From: Clostridiales bacterium
GTDB taxonomy: Bacteria > Bacillota > Clostridia > Lachnospirales > Lachnospiraceae
DNA: 64,000 nucleotides
Assembly (NCBI GenBank): GCA_022770525.1
Contig: JALEHN010000005.1
Coordinates: 43,558 to 107,557 of the forward strand
Direction: 5' to 3'
Shown here in pieces: positions 30,492 to 40,193 of the stretch. Under the pieces are notes generated by a model. That model was not told where the DNA came from. It did no database searches and saw only the letters and a list, made by a program, of their open reading frames with translations. The translations under genes and the position numbers were made by a program. Numbering within the stretch: position 1 is the first letter of the stretch; each line of letters starts with the position of its first letter.

Positions 30492-30563
30492 TGAAATTTA
30501 TGGGCAATGCATATATAATAATCATAATTACCTAAAAAACGGGGTGCATTGGAGGAAGAAGTT

Positions 30564-31919
30564 GTGAAAATTATTATTGTCGGGTGCGGAAAAGTTGGTA
30601 TGAATATTACCGAGCAGCTCAGCGCGGAAGAACATGATGTTGTTGTCATTGATGAAAACAGTGAAAAAGTCAAAGCTGCATCAAACAGTTTCGATGTGAT
30701 GGGTGTTGTCGGCAACGGTGCCAGCTATAATGTCCAAAGTGAAGCCGGTGTTGAATCGGCGGATATACTGATTGCTGTCACAGCATCCGATGAGTTGAAT
30801 CTTTTATGCTGTCTCATTGCTAAAAAAGCCGGAAACTGCAGGACGATTGCCCGTGTGCGCAATCCTGTCTATAGTAAAGAAGTCAACTTTATTAAAGAAG
30901 AACTCGGTTTATCGATGATTATTAATCCGGAGTATGCCGCGGCAACGGAGATCGCGCGTATCTTAAGGTTCCCTTCGGCCATAAAAATTGATACATTTGC
31001 AAGAGGACGTGTGGAGCTGCTTAAATTTAAGGTCAGCGGCAGTTTGAAAATTTGCGGCTGCATGCTGATGGATATTAAAAACAGATTCAAAACAGATGTT
31101 CTGGTCTGCGCTGTGGAACGGGATAAGGAAGTGATCATTCCCGGCGGTAATTTTGTGATACGGGAAAATGATATTGTCTCAATTATTACTTCACATAAAG
31201 GCGCGGCGGAATTTTTCAGACGTATCGGTCTTGAAACACATCAGGTACATAAGGCAATGCTTGTGGGCGGCGGAAAAATTGCATTTTACCTGGCAAAGCA
31301 GCTGACGGAAATGGGCATTGATGTTCGGATTATCGAACTGAACAGGAAGCGCTGTGAGGAACTTTGTGAAGAACTGCCTAAGGCGGTTGTTATTAACGGA
31401 GATGCAACGAATCAGGAACTTCTTGTGGAGGAAGGCCTTTTATCCACGGAAGCTTTTGTGACACTTACAAATTATGATGAAGAAAATATTCTGCTTGCTC
31501 TGTATGCAAAGTCAAAGACAGATGCAAAGCTGATTGCAAAGGTGAACCGTCTTACTTTTGATGAGGTTATTAATAATATGGATCTGGGAAGTATTGTCTA
31601 TCCTAAATTTATTACCTCCAACAGTATTTTGCAGTATGTCAGGGCAATGAGCAATTCTATCGGAAGCAATGTGACGACCCTTTATAAAATACTTGACAAT
31701 AAAGCGGAAGCACTGGAGTTTACAGTGACGGAGTCAGCCCCTGTCATCGGCGTACCGCTTCAGAAGTTGAATTTAAAGGATCATCTTTTAGTCTGCTGTA
31801 TTAATAGAAACGGAAAGATTATCACACCAAACGGTCAGGATATGATCAAGGCAGGCGATACGGTCATCATCGTAACAACAAATCGCGGACTTAAAGACAT
31901 TAAGGATATTTTAAAATAG
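30564..31919 (+). CDS. trkA: Trk-type potassium uptake regulatory protein TrkA
   Basis: 451 residues: two RCK units, each an NAD-binding Rossmann domain (IIIVGCGKVGMNI at the start; AMLVGGGKIAFYLA near 225) followed by a TrkA_C domain. It gates the TrkH channel at the inner face of the membrane in response to nucleotides. GTG 30564 follows GGAGGA by 7 bases; TTG 30549 is upstream of that site. trkH follows after 12 bases. Confidence 0.95.
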   Translation: MKIIIVGCGKVGMNITEQLSAEEHDVVVIDENSEKVKAASNSFDVMGVVGNGASYNVQSEAGVESADILIAVTASDELNLLCCLIAKKAGNCRTIARVRNPVYSKEVNFIKEELGLSMIINPEYAAATEIARILRFPSAIKIDTFARGRVELLKFKVSGSLKICGCMLMDIKNRFKTDVLVCAVERDKEVIIPGGNFVIRENDIVSIITSHKGAAEFFRRIGLETHQVHKAMLVGGGKIAFYLAKQLTEMGIDVRIIELNRKRCEELCEELPKAVVINGDATNQELLVEEGLLSTEAFVTLTNYDEENILLALYAKSKTDAKLIAKVNRLTFDEVINNMDLGSIVYPKFITSNSILQYVRAMSNSIGSNVTTLYKILDNKAEALEFTVTESAPVIGVPLQKLNLKDHLLVCCINRNGKIITPNGQDMIKAGDTVIIVTTNRGLKDIKDILK

Positions 31920-31931
31920 AGAGTGTGGGCT

Positions 31932-33368
31932 ATGAATTATAAATTTATAAAATGTATTATCGGCTGGATTCTTATTTTTGAAGCCTGTTTTATGGTTTTG
32001 CCGCTTGCTGTGGCACTGATTTACCGGGAAAAAGAAGGTGTCTGGTTTGTTGTATCAATGGCCATATGCGCGGCAATCGGGGGATTATGTATATTAAAAA
32101 AACCGGAGCGCAAAAGCATTTTTGCAAAGGACAGTCTTGTGGCAGTGGCTTTAAGCTGGATTGTTTTAAGTCTGTTCGGTGCACTGCCTTTTGTATTCAG
32201 CGGTTCCATTCCGTCATATATTGATGCATTGTTTGAAATGATTTCCGGATTTACGACAACAGGGGCAAGTATTTTATCTGATGTAGAAAGTCTTCCGCGC
32301 TGCATGCTTTTCTGGCGAAGCTTCAGTCACTGGATCGGCGGCATGGGTGTTCTTGTATTTGTTATGGCGATATTGCCTCTGGCCGGCGGTAATAATATGT
32401 ATTTAATGAAAGCGGAAAGCCCGGGACCGTCCGTCAGCAAACTTGTGCCGAAAGTCCGCCAGACAGCTATGATCCTTTATGGTATTTACATCTTTTTGAC
32501 ACTGCTTCAGATTGTACTGCTGCTGATAGGCAGGATGCCGGTATTTGATGCTATATGTACAGCATTCGGCACAGCGGGTACCGGCGGTTTTGGTATTAAA
32601 AATACCAGTCTTTCGGGATATTCTTCATATATACAGATTGTTACTACCGTATTTATGATTGCTTTTGGCATTAATTTTAATGTATACTTTCTGATTCTTA
32701 TGAAAAAATACAGCCAGGCGTTTCGTTCAAGCGAAGTCAAAGTCTACCTTTCAGTGATTCTTGTTTCAATACTTTTAATTGTCTGGGATACAAGAGTGAT
32801 GTTTGGTTCACTTGCGGATGGCTTTAAGCATGTCAGTTTTCAGGTGGCTTCAATTATTACAACAACAGGCTTTTCAACCGTTGATTTTAATATGTGGCCG
32901 GAGTTTTCAAAAACGGTGCTTCTTGCGCTGCTGATGATGGGAGCCTGTGCCGGCAGTACGGGCGGCGGTATTAAAGTATCGAGAATCATTATACTTGTAA
33001 AGTATGTGCTTCGCGAGTTTCAGACGCTTGTGCATCCGCGGAGCGTGAAAAAGGTATCGGTAGACGGCCGCATGGTAGAACATGAAGTTGTACGTTCTAC
33101 AAATGTATTTTTAATTGTTTATGTGCTGCTGTTTGCAATTTCATTGCTGATTGTATCGTTGAACGAATATGATTTTACAACGAATTTTACAGCTGTGGCA
33201 ACAACCATCGGCAACGTTGGTCCGGGCTTTTCTAATGTCGGTCCTGCATCAAACTTTTCTTTTTTTTCGCCGCTTTCAAAATGTGTTCTGATGTTTGATA
33301 TGCTGGCGGGAAGACTTGAACTTTTCCCTATGCTGATTATGCTGCTGCCGTCAACATGGAAAAAATAA
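31932..33368 (+). CDS. trkH: Trk-type potassium channel protein TrkH
   Basis: 478 residues, polytopic. Selectivity-filter-type loops include [31 protein letters not shown] and TIGNVGPGF, the four P-loops of the KtrB/TrkH superfamily. It moves K+ with TrkA bound inside the cell. Its end overlaps the end of the convergent ylbJ gene by 18 bases, with no room for a terminator. Confidence 0.95.
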   Translation: MNYKFIKCIIGWILIFEACFMVLPLAVALIYREKEGVWFVVSMAICAAIGGLCILKKPERKSIFAKDSLVAVALSWIVLSLFGALPFVFSGSIPSYIDALFEMISGFTTTGASILSDVESLPRCMLFWRSFSHWIGGMGVLVFVMAILPLAGGNNMYLMKAESPGPSVSKLVPKVRQTAMILYGIYIFLTLLQIVLLLIGRMPVFDAICTAFGTAGTGGFGIKNTSLSGYSSYIQIVTTVFMIAFGINFNVYFLILMKKYSQAFRSSEVKVYLSVILVSILLIVWDTRVMFGSLADGFKHVSFQVASIITTTGFSTVDFNMWPEFSKTVLLALLMMGACAGSTGGGIKVSRIIILVKYVLREFQTLVHPRSVKKVSVDGRMVEHEVVRSTNVFLIVYVLLFAISLLIVSLNEYDFTTNFTAVATTIGNVGPGFSNVGPASNFSFFSPLSKCVLMFDMLAGRLELFPMLIMLLPSTWKK

Positions 33369-34292
33369 GTTTTGTATTTGAAAAAAAACAGCGGTTAAAA
33401 GTCCTGTGATAACGGCATGAATGATTTTTCCGCTGATATACGGTTTAACGGACAGTCCGTGACTGCTTATAACACCATGCGTCTGCGCTGCGACGGCAAA
33501 TCCGCCGAAGCTGGTGAATACGGCAGTCAGGACTGTTTTTGATGCCAGGGATATTTGGGTCTTACAAAGCGCATCAATACCGGTCGTCTGCTCGCAAAGA
33601 CCTGTTAATATGATTTTTAAACTGTTGATGCGGTCCGGAAGCGCAAAAATTAAATGGCTTAATATAGAAAACAATATCATATAAACGCCGATTTTCTGTA
33701 TTGTCAAAAGGGCATCATCAATACACTGTTCAAGCAGCTGATCCGGAGAATAATCCATCGTATAGATACGGATTTTGGATGTTTTAGTCAAATGCTTACT
33801 ATAATAAAAACGGTAGGAAATCATACAGGTCATCCATGCTGCAATATAAACAGATGCATAAAAGGCAGGTGCCAGTTCTTTATGACCGATACATGCGGAT
33901 AAAACATAATTATAGATGTACATAGGGCTTGGAAGACAGCAAAAAGTCAGAAGGTAGTCTGCTTCTTTCCGGTCTATGTATCCAAAATCATAACTGTCGG
34001 CAACAGCTTTGGCACCGAGAGGATAACCGCATATGAGACCGATGATGACTGCATAGGCACCATGCTTTGAGCATAGAAAAACTTTTGACAAAAACGAACC
34101 AAATAGCTTCTCCATATATTGAATACCGCCGAAAGAACGCAGAAGCGCGGTCATCAGAATAAAAGGAAAAATCGAAGGAATGATGGTGTTAAACCATAAA
34201 AGAAGTCCGTTTTTTGCGCCTTCGACACAGTATGAAGGAAATAAAAAAAGTAATATTAAAAACAGACAAACAGCAATGATATAGCGTTTCAA
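33351..34292 (-). CDS. ylbJ: Sporulation integral membrane protein YlbJ-like
   Basis: 313 residues, polytopic, with nucleoside-recognition (gate) domain motifs such as FNTIIPSIFPFILMTALLRSFGG, IIGLICGYPLGAKAV and TSFGGFAVAAQ. YlbJ-type proteins are needed for spore cortex formation in B. subtilis. The start is TTG 34292, 6 bases after GGGAGG. That ribosome site lies in the arm of a hairpin shared with the end of tmcAL. Confidence 0.85.
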   Translation of the reverse strand: MKRYIIAVCLFLILLFLFPSYCVEGAKNGLLLWFNTIIPSIFPFILMTALLRSFGGIQYMEKLFGSFLSKVFLCSKHGAYAVIIGLICGYPLGAKAVADSYDFGYIDRKEADYLLTFCCLPSPMYIYNYVLSACIGHKELAPAFYASVYIAAWMTCMISYRFYYSKHLTKTSKIRIYTMDYSPDQLLEQCIDDALLTIQKIGVYMILFSILSHLIFALPDRINSLKIILTGLCEQTTGIDALCKTQISLASKTVLTAVFTSFGGFAVAAQTHGVISSHGLSVKPYISGKIIHAVITGLLTAVFFQIQNLFFPC

Positions 34293-34345
34293 AGAAAGCC
34301 TCCCTGCCGCTTCTTAAAAATAAAATATGCGTCGGGGAGGCTTTT
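34293..34345 (-). terminator. Hairpin between tmcAL and ylbJ that contains the ylbJ ribosome site
   Basis: Minus-strand arms AAAAGCCTCCC-CGACG and CGGCA-GGGAGGCTTT. It can act as a terminator or attenuator for tmcAL and hide the ylbJ GGGAGG. Confidence 0.6.
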
Positions 34346-34435
34346 ATGATAATGATTTGTTATGAGGCAGGGGTGTGGAAGTACAAAAGTGCGAAACAAT
34401 CCGTTTAATATTTTTAATCTTGTCATTATATGATG

Positions 34436-35689
34436 TTAGTCAAAGATGACGGGACTTTCACAATATTCATCACGTATGGTATGTTTGGCTTTTGTCTGTT
34501 CGACAGACTTATAAATGCGGGCGGCAAGAACGCCTTTTTGAAAAAGCTTGTAAGCTTTGTGATTTAATATTTTTTCAGCATCAGCCATTTTCGTGAGAAC
34601 CGGTATGTCACAGTTGTTTTTAATAGCTTTCAAAAGAGGACCGGACGATTTTTTAAAGCCTAAAATCCGTATATAAGGCGCATTGTCCATTTCTGCCATA
34701 AGACAGGCATCATCCTTTGTCTGGCGGAGCATAATATGGGTCAGACTTCTTGAAACTTTGGTCCATGTATAGTTTTTGGATTTGATATCACTGATCCAGC
34801 TGTCTAAATTACCGTAACAGCTTTTATAAGTGAGAAGCCTGTTCGCAAAATCTTCGCTGATGTCAAAAATATATGAAAGTTTGTCGCAGGTCAATAGGCT
34901 ATATCGCAGTAAAGGATAAAAATCTTTAGCCAAAACCGGCATACAGTTATTAAGATGCCTGATCATCAGATCAACAGCAGAAGCAGGCATTGCGTCTCTT
35001 AGTGACAGTGCAAGTTTTTGCGGGTCATATAATTCATTTTCAGCATGTTTAAGTATTTCATTTCTGATGGCTGTTGCTGAAGGAAGCAGCCCGGATTCGA
35101 TGTTTTTTAAATTGCTGCCGTGGTAGGCCATGCCCGTTCTTTTAACCGTGACAGGTATAAGATGACATCGTTGATTGTTGATGGCTCTGATATACTCAAC
35201 AGCAAGAATATCATTCGGGCTGTTCACTGTTTTTTCAAATAACGCCGACAGTGCAATATCTCTTGCGGCAGCATAAGAATACCCGGTTTTAAGTAAACGC
35301 TGTATATGATCAGACAATTCAGGTGTTTCATCAGTTAAAATTTCTGAAGTGCGCATAAGGGAACGGATATCACCGGATTCAGAGCCAAAGCCCAGGTGTG
35401 TGACAATGCCAAGATGCTTCAGAATAGAAACACCGCTTGCTGCAAAATAAGAAGCACTGGCGCACGAAGCAAACTGAGGAAGCTCGACCACAAGATCTGC
35501 GCCTCCTGATAAAGCCATGGCAGTTCGGGTATACTTATTTAATAAAGCCGGTGTACCGCGCTGGGTAAAATCACCGCCGAGAACGACAACTGTATAATCG
35601 GCATCAGAAGCTTTCATACATTCTGAAAGCTGAAACTTATGTCCGTTATGAAAAGGATTATATTCGGCTATAACACCAAGAACACGCAT
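34436..35689 (-). CDS. tmcAL: tRNA(Met) cytidine acetate ligase (TmcAL/YlbM)
   Basis: 417 residues. The nucleotidyltransferase signature GVIAEYNPFHNGHKFQL is at the N terminus, with VVLGGDFTQRG. The enzyme ATP-dependently attaches acetate to the wobble cytidine of elongator tRNA-Met. It lies beside ylbJ and the YceD-rpmF genes, as in other Firmicutes. A clear AGGAGG precedes the ATG. Confidence 0.93.
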   Translation of the reverse strand: MRVLGVIAEYNPFHNGHKFQLSECMKASDADYTVVVLGGDFTQRGTPALLNKYTRTAMALSGGADLVVELPQFASCASASYFAASGVSILKHLGIVTHLGFGSESGDIRSLMRTSEILTDETPELSDHIQRLLKTGYSYAAARDIALSALFEKTVNSPNDILAVEYIRAINNQRCHLIPVTVKRTGMAYHGSNLKNIESGLLPSATAIRNEILKHAENELYDPQKLALSLRDAMPASAVDLMIRHLNNCMPVLAKDFYPLLRYSLLTCDKLSYIFDISEDFANRLLTYKSCYGNLDSWISDIKSKNYTWTKVSRSLTHIMLRQTKDDACLMAEMDNAPYIRILGFKKSSGPLLKAIKNNCDIPVLTKMADAEKILNHKAYKLFQKGVLAARIYKSVEQTKAKHTIRDEYCESPVIFD

Positions 35690-35784
35690 GAAAATACCTC
35701 CTGTATCCTATCATTATAGCCCGGGCATACGACCTGCGCAACAAAAATATAAGCCTCAGACAAAGAAAAAAATCCCAAAACACC

Positions 35785-35813
35785 TTGAACCCCAAAAAAA
35801 ATTAGTATATAAT
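35785..35813 (+). promoter_or_regulatory. Promoter of ackA
   Basis: TTGAAC (35785-35790), 17-bp spacer, TATAAT (35808-35813). The leader of about 180 nt contains the repeat at 35894. Confidence 0.75.
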
Positions 35814-35893
35814 ATGCACGTGAGCATTGAGCCATGCGAAAACAGAGGCCGACAAGCCGGCTGCTTGCAGACGGGATTGGCGGACGCGGTTTT

Positions 35894-35950
35894 CATACGG
35901 CGAAAGCCGTGACTGAGGAAATCGGAGATTTCCGAGGGTGCATGGCGAAA
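35894..35950. repeat. REP-like hairpin unit in the ackA leader
   Basis: CATACGGCGAAAGCCGTGAC, then GAAATCGGAGATTTC, then GCATGGCGAA. Same architecture as the 60-bp tandem units at 20051-20210. It fills part of the 310-base gap before ackA. Confidence 0.65.
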
Positions 35951-35999
35951 GTTGTCGTGAAAAATATTTTTATTTTGAAGAATAAAGGAGAAAATGAAA

Positions 36000-37193
36000 A
36001 TGAATGTATTAGTTATCAACTGTGGCAGTTCATCTCTGAAATATCAGTTAATTAATTCAGACACAGAAGCTGTTTTAGCAAAGGGACTTTGCGAAAGAAT
36101 CGCTATCAATGGCAGCCGTATTGTTTATCAGAAAGCAGGCTGCGGAAAAGTTAAAACAGAAGCTCCGATGCCTACACATAAAGAAGCAATCGCACTTGTT
36201 TTAAAAGCATTAACAGATCCTGAAACAGGTGTTGTTAAAGATATGAGCGAAATCGATGCTGTCGGACATCGTATCGTGCACGGCGGCGAAAAATTCTCAG
36301 CAGCAACATTGCTGACAGACGAAGTAATCAAAGCAATCGAAGAATGCAGCGATCTTGCACCGCTTCATAACCCTGCAAACCTTATTGGTATTGCTGCATG
36401 CAAAGCTTTGATGCCGGACACACCGATGGTTGGTGTATTTGATACAGCTTTCCATCAGACTATGCCTGAAGAAGCATATCTTTACGGTCTTCCGATCGAA
36501 TATTATGAAAAATATAAAGTAAGACGCTACGGCTTCCATGGAACAAGCCATTCCTATGTATCCAAAAAAGCAGCAGAATTACTTGGCAAACCATATGACC
36601 AGGTAAAAACAATCGTTTGTCATCTTGGCAACGGCGCAAGCTGCTGTGCAGTTAAAAACGGTAAGTCTGTTGATACATCAATGGGTCTTACACCGCTTGA
36701 AGGTCTGATCATGGGAACACGTTCAGGTGATATCGATCCTGCAATCATGGAATTTATCGCAAAAAAAGAAAATCTTGATATTGAAGGTGTCATGAATGTA
36801 TTAAATAAAAAATCAGGTGTTCTTGGCGTATCCGGATATACAAGTGACTTTATGGATCTTGAAGTAGACAGCCTTGCAGGAAAACCGGAAGCACTTCTGA
36901 CAATGAAAGTATTCGCATACAGAGTTGCGAAATACATCGGTGCTTATACAGCGGCAATGAACGGTGTCGATGCCATTGTATTTACTGCAGGTCTTGGTGA
37001 AAATAACAAATATGTCCGCAAAGACATCTGCGCATATCTTGGCTATCTCGGCATTGAACTTGATGATGAGCTGAATGCAAAACGCGGTGAAGACCTTATT
37101 GTTTCTACAAAAGATTCAAAAGTCGCAGTTATGGTGATTCCGACAAACGAAGAACTTGCAATCTGCCGTGAAACTGTTGCACTTGTAAAGTAA
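36000..37193 (+). CDS. ackA: Acetate kinase
   Basis: 397 residues, normal length. It makes ATP from acetyl phosphate, the last step of acetate fermentation. Motifs include [42 protein letters not shown] and [13 protein letters not shown] 36000 is 9 bases after GGAG; ATG 35994 is too close. Strong codon bias indicates high expression. The usual partner pta is not adjacent. Confidence 0.98.
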   Translation: MNVLVINCGSSSLKYQLINSDTEAVLAKGLCERIAINGSRIVYQKAGCGKVKTEAPMPTHKEAIALVLKALTDPETGVVKDMSEIDAVGHRIVHGGEKFSAATLLTDEVIKAIEECSDLAPLHNPANLIGIAACKALMPDTPMVGVFDTAFHQTMPEEAYLYGLPIEYYEKYKVRRYGFHGTSHSYVSKKAAELLGKPYDQVKTIVCHLGNGASCCAVKNGKSVDTSMGLTPLEGLIMGTRSGDIDPAIMEFIAKKENLDIEGVMNVLNKKSGVLGVSGYTSDFMDLEVDSLAGKPEALLTMKVFAYRVAKYIGAYTAAMNGVDAIVFTAGLGENNKYVRKDICAYLGYLGIELDDELNAKRGEDLIVSTKDSKVAVMVIPTNEELAICRETVALVK

Positions 37194-37233
37194 CACACAT
37201 ATTTTAATATTTTGTGTATTTTATAAAATTATG

Positions 37234-37262
37234 TTGACAAAGTTATACTTCATGGGTATAAT
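37234..37262 (+). promoter_or_regulatory. Consensus promoter before the YceD-rpmF genes
   Basis: TTGACA (37234-37239), 17-bp spacer, TATAAT (37257-37262): a perfect sigma-A match. Confidence 0.92.
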
Positions 37263-37291
37263 TGATAAGGTATGAATTTTAGGAGATGTCT

Positions 37292-37819
37292 ATGGTTATT
37301 AATATATCGGAGATTATTTCAACAACCGGAAAAGCAGAGACGTATTCAGTAAATATAGATATGGATACGCTGAATATGAACGGGACAGCATACCCGTTTG
37401 TAAAAAAAGCACCGGTCGCACTGACCATTGCCAATACAGGTAATCGTGAGATTACGATTGACGGCAGGATTGATGCGGTGATAAATATCCCTTGTGATCG
37501 TTGCCTTGAAGATGTCCCGGTGGATTTTAATCTTGATATTCACAAAGAGATTGATTTTAAATCCACTGATGAAGAGCGTATTCAGGCATTAGATGAGACA
37601 AGCTATTTAGACCATAGCCAACTTGATGTCGATTTGTTGGTTTATAATGAGATATTTGTTCATTTCCCTATGAAAACGCTGTGCCGAAAAGATTGTAAAG
37701 GATTGTGCATAAAGTGCGGTCAGAATCTTAACAAGGGCGAGTGCGGATGTGACAGAGTGTCTCTTGATCCAAGGATGTCAGCTATCCGAGATATTTTCAA
37801 TAATTTTAAGGAGGTGTAA
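37292..37819 (+). CDS. YceD-family (DUF177) protein
   Basis: 175 residues. The DUF177 pattern is present: C-x2-C in NIPCDRCLEDVP and the C-terminal CRKDCKGLCIKCGQNLNKGECGC. Family members are linked to 23S rRNA or large-subunit assembly and are nearly always encoded before rpmF, as here (2-base gap). The start is ATG 37292, since GGAG immediately abuts the ATG at 37286. Confidence 0.9.
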   Translation: MVINISEIISTTGKAETYSVNIDMDTLNMNGTAYPFVKKAPVALTIANTGNREITIDGRIDAVINIPCDRCLEDVPVDFNLDIHKEIDFKSTDEERIQALDETSYLDHSQLDVDLLVYNEIFVHFPMKTLCRKDCKGLCIKCGQNLNKGECGCDRVSLDPRMSAIRDIFNNFKEV

Positions 37820-37821
37820 CC

Positions 37822-38001
37822 ATGTCCATCTGTCCAAAAAATAAATCTTCAAAAGCCAGAAGAGATAAACGTAGAGCAAACTGGAAAATGAGCGCACCTG
37901 CATTGGTAAAATGCAGCAAATGCGGTGAACTTATGATGCCTCACAGAGTTTGTAAAAACTGCGGCTCATACAACAAAAAGGAAATTATTGCTGTTGATTA
38001 A
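37822..38001 (+). CDS. rpmF: 50S ribosomal protein L32
   Basis: 59 residues starting MSICPKNKSSKARRDKRRAN. Zinc ribbon cysteines in CSKCGELMMPHRVCKNCG. It is preceded by AAGGAGG and followed by a strong terminator. It was too short to stand out in a length-filtered search but is unambiguous. Confidence 0.98.
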   Translation: MSICPKNKSSKARRDKRRANWKMSAPALVKCSKCGELMMPHRVCKNCGSYNKKEIIAVD

Positions 38002-38015
38002 TAGTTAATAACAGT

Positions 38016-38054
38016 AAAGCAAGGTTTATGAATTTCATAAACCTTGCTTTTTTT
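38016..38054 (+). terminator. Terminator of rpmF
   Basis: Arms AAAGCAAGGTTTATGAA and TTCATAAACCTTGCTTT, then a T-run. Confidence 0.95.
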
Positions 38055-38185
38055 AAAATTCTTTTAAAAACGTGTCAATAGAAGGATTAGTATTCATTGG
38101 ATTCCATGCTAAAACCAATATATTTGTTGATTTTAGTACAAAAATTTAGTATATTTAAATGATAGAACAGTCAGGAGGAATTGGA

Positions 38186-39190
38186 ATGGATCGATTGATA
38201 AAAGTCGCTGTAGATGCCATGGGCGGAGACAATGCACCGGCAGAGATCGTTAAAGGCGCTGTTGAAGCGGTCAATGAAAGTACAAAAATTAAAGTTATTT
38301 TAGTCGGAGATGAGGCAGCAGTTAAAGGCGAACTTGCGAAATATAGTTATGATAAAGAGCGCATTGAGGTTGTACATGCTTCTGAAATTATTACGAATAA
38401 TGAACATCCGGTGGAAGCGGTGCGAAAGAAAAAGGATGCTTCCACTGTTGTGGCACAAAAGCTTGTGCGAACAGGTGATGCGGATGCGTTTGTGTCTGCC
38501 GGAAGTACGGGGGCCGTACTTGTCGGAGGACAGTTGTTAATCGGAAAGATCAAAGGTGTTGAAAGAGCACCCCTTGCTCCGGTCATTCCTACGGAAAAAG
38601 GCGTATCGCTTCTGATTGACTGCGGTGCCAATGTTGATGCAAGGCCGAGTCATCTTGTACAGTTTGCAAAAATGGGAACGATTTATATGGAAAATGTCAT
38701 CGGACGTAAGAATCCGACAGTAGCCATTGTCAATGTCGGCGCGGAAGAAGAAAAGGGCAATCAGCTTGTGAGAGACACGATGCCGTTACTTAAAGAATGT
38801 AAAGATATTAATTTTATCGGCAGCATTGAAGCGAGAGAAATCCCTCACGGCGGTGCGGATATTATTGTATGCGAAGCTTTTACGGGCAATGTCATATTAA
38901 AGCTGTATGAAGGTGTCGCAAGTACATTGCTCGGACGCGTGAAACAGACACTGAAAAGCTCATTAAAAACAAAAATCGGTGCATTATTTGTCAAAGACGC
39001 ATTAAAAAACATGGCAAAAGAATTCGATTCTTCAGAATACGGCGGTGCGCCAATGCTTGGTCTTAAAGGCCTTGTTATTAAGAGTCACGGCAGTTCAAAG
39101 GCTAAAGATATACGTATTTGTATATTAAAATGTATCGCCTTTGTTGAAAACGATGTTACAGGCAAGATCAGCGAGCATATTAAAGAATAA
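38186..39190 (+). CDS. plsX: Phosphate acyltransferase PlsX
   Basis: 334 residues. It converts acyl-ACP to acyl phosphate for phospholipid synthesis. Motifs VDAMGGDNAP and SAGSTGAVLVGGQ, and GNVILKLYEG. ATG 38186 has AGGAGG 8 bases upstream; the ATG at 38159 precedes that site. It works with acpP (next) and PlsY (encoded at 58057). Confidence 0.96.
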   Translation: MDRLIKVAVDAMGGDNAPAEIVKGAVEAVNESTKIKVILVGDEAAVKGELAKYSYDKERIEVVHASEIITNNEHPVEAVRKKKDASTVVAQKLVRTGDADAFVSAGSTGAVLVGGQLLIGKIKGVERAPLAPVIPTEKGVSLLIDCGANVDARPSHLVQFAKMGTIYMENVIGRKNPTVAIVNVGAEEEKGNQLVRDTMPLLKECKDINFIGSIEAREIPHGGADIIVCEAFTGNVILKLYEGVASTLLGRVKQTLKSSLKTKIGALFVKDALKNMAKEFDSSEYGGAPMLGLKGLVIKSHGSSKAKDIRICILKCIAFVENDVTGKISEHIKE

Positions 39191-39225
39191 GTTTTTACGG
39201 ACATATCCGGGATAGGGTGTTATTT

Positions 39226-39480
39226 ATGGAATTTGAAAAAGTTCGGAGTATATTAGCTGCCAGGCTTTTAGTACCGGTCGGGGAAATCACACCGGAAACG
39301 GAATTTTCAAAGGATCTGGGCATGGATTCTATTGAAATGCTTGGCCTTATTATCGAAATTGAAAAAGAATTTGAGATCGTACTGGATATGGAAAGTATCG
39401 GCCATCTGAATACGGTGGCCGATGCTGTTGACTATATCCGGCTAAGGATTGACAGTAATCGAGGGATGAATCAGAAATGA
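39226..39480 (+). CDS. acpP: Acyl carrier protein
   Basis: 84 residues. The phosphopantetheine attachment Ser is in LGMDSIEML. Start ATG 39226 follows AGGGTG; the GTG at 39217 lies within it. It overlaps rnc (ATGA). Confidence 0.93.
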   Translation: MEFEKVRSILAARLLVPVGEITPETEFSKDLGMDSIEMLGLIIEIEKEFEIVLDMESIGHLNTVADAVDYIRLRIDSNRGMNQK

Positions 39481-40193
39481 AAAACGACGAAGTTTATACA
39501 CTGGATAATTTTCAGTCAGAAATCGGCTATGTATTTAAAAACAAAAATCTGCTGCGGCAGGCGCTGACACACAGCTCTTATGCCAATGAGCATCGTATGA
39601 ACCGGCTTTATAATAATGAACGTCTTGAATTCCTCGGTGATGCGGTGCTTGAGGTCGTTTCCAGTGAGTTTTTGTATAAAAAATATCCTGATATGCAGGA
39701 AGGTCAGCTGAGTAAAAAGAGGGCCAGCCTTGTATGTGAACCGACCCTTGCAAAATGCGCGGCAGAAATTGGCCTTGGTCAATATCTTTTTCTTGGCAAA
39801 GGCGAAGAAACGACCGGAGGAAGGGAAAGAGATTCAGTCGTATCTGATGCGATGGAAGCTGTCATTGGTGCTATTTTTCTTGACAGCGGCATTGATGATG
39901 CGAAAGCCTTTATATTGAAATATATATTAAATGATATCGAACATAAAGTCCTTTTCCATGACAGTAAAACACTTCTGCAGGAAATTGTTCAGGCAAAATG
40001 GAAAGTGCCTGTTGTGTTTGAGACGGTTGACGCACTTGGACCGGAGCATTCAAGAATTTTCGTTGTTCAGGCAAAAAAAGGAAATGAAGTACTGGGCGAG
40101 GGCAGAGGACGCACGAAACAGGCTGCCGGACAGGATGCCGCTTATCAGGCGATTATGAAAATAAAGGAAGTATATGGTGAAACATGTATTTAA
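39477..40193 (+). CDS. rnc: Ribonuclease III
   Basis: 238 residues. Catalytic signature NERLEFLGDAVLEVVSSEFLY, then D/E pairs in DAMEAVIGAIFLD, and a C-terminal dsRNA-binding domain (GRGRTKQAAGQDAAYQAI). It processes rRNA and structured mRNAs. It overlaps acpP and smc at its two ends. Confidence 0.97.
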   Translation: MKNDEVYTLDNFQSEIGYVFKNKNLLRQALTHSSYANEHRMNRLYNNERLEFLGDAVLEVVSSEFLYKKYPDMQEGQLSKKRASLVCEPTLAKCAAEIGLGQYLFLGKGEETTGGRERDSVVSDAMEAVIGAIFLDSGIDDAKAFILKYILNDIEHKVLFHDSKTLLQEIVQAKWKVPVVFETVDALGPEHSRIFVVQAKKGNEVLGEGRGRTKQAAGQDAAYQAIMKIKEVYGETCI

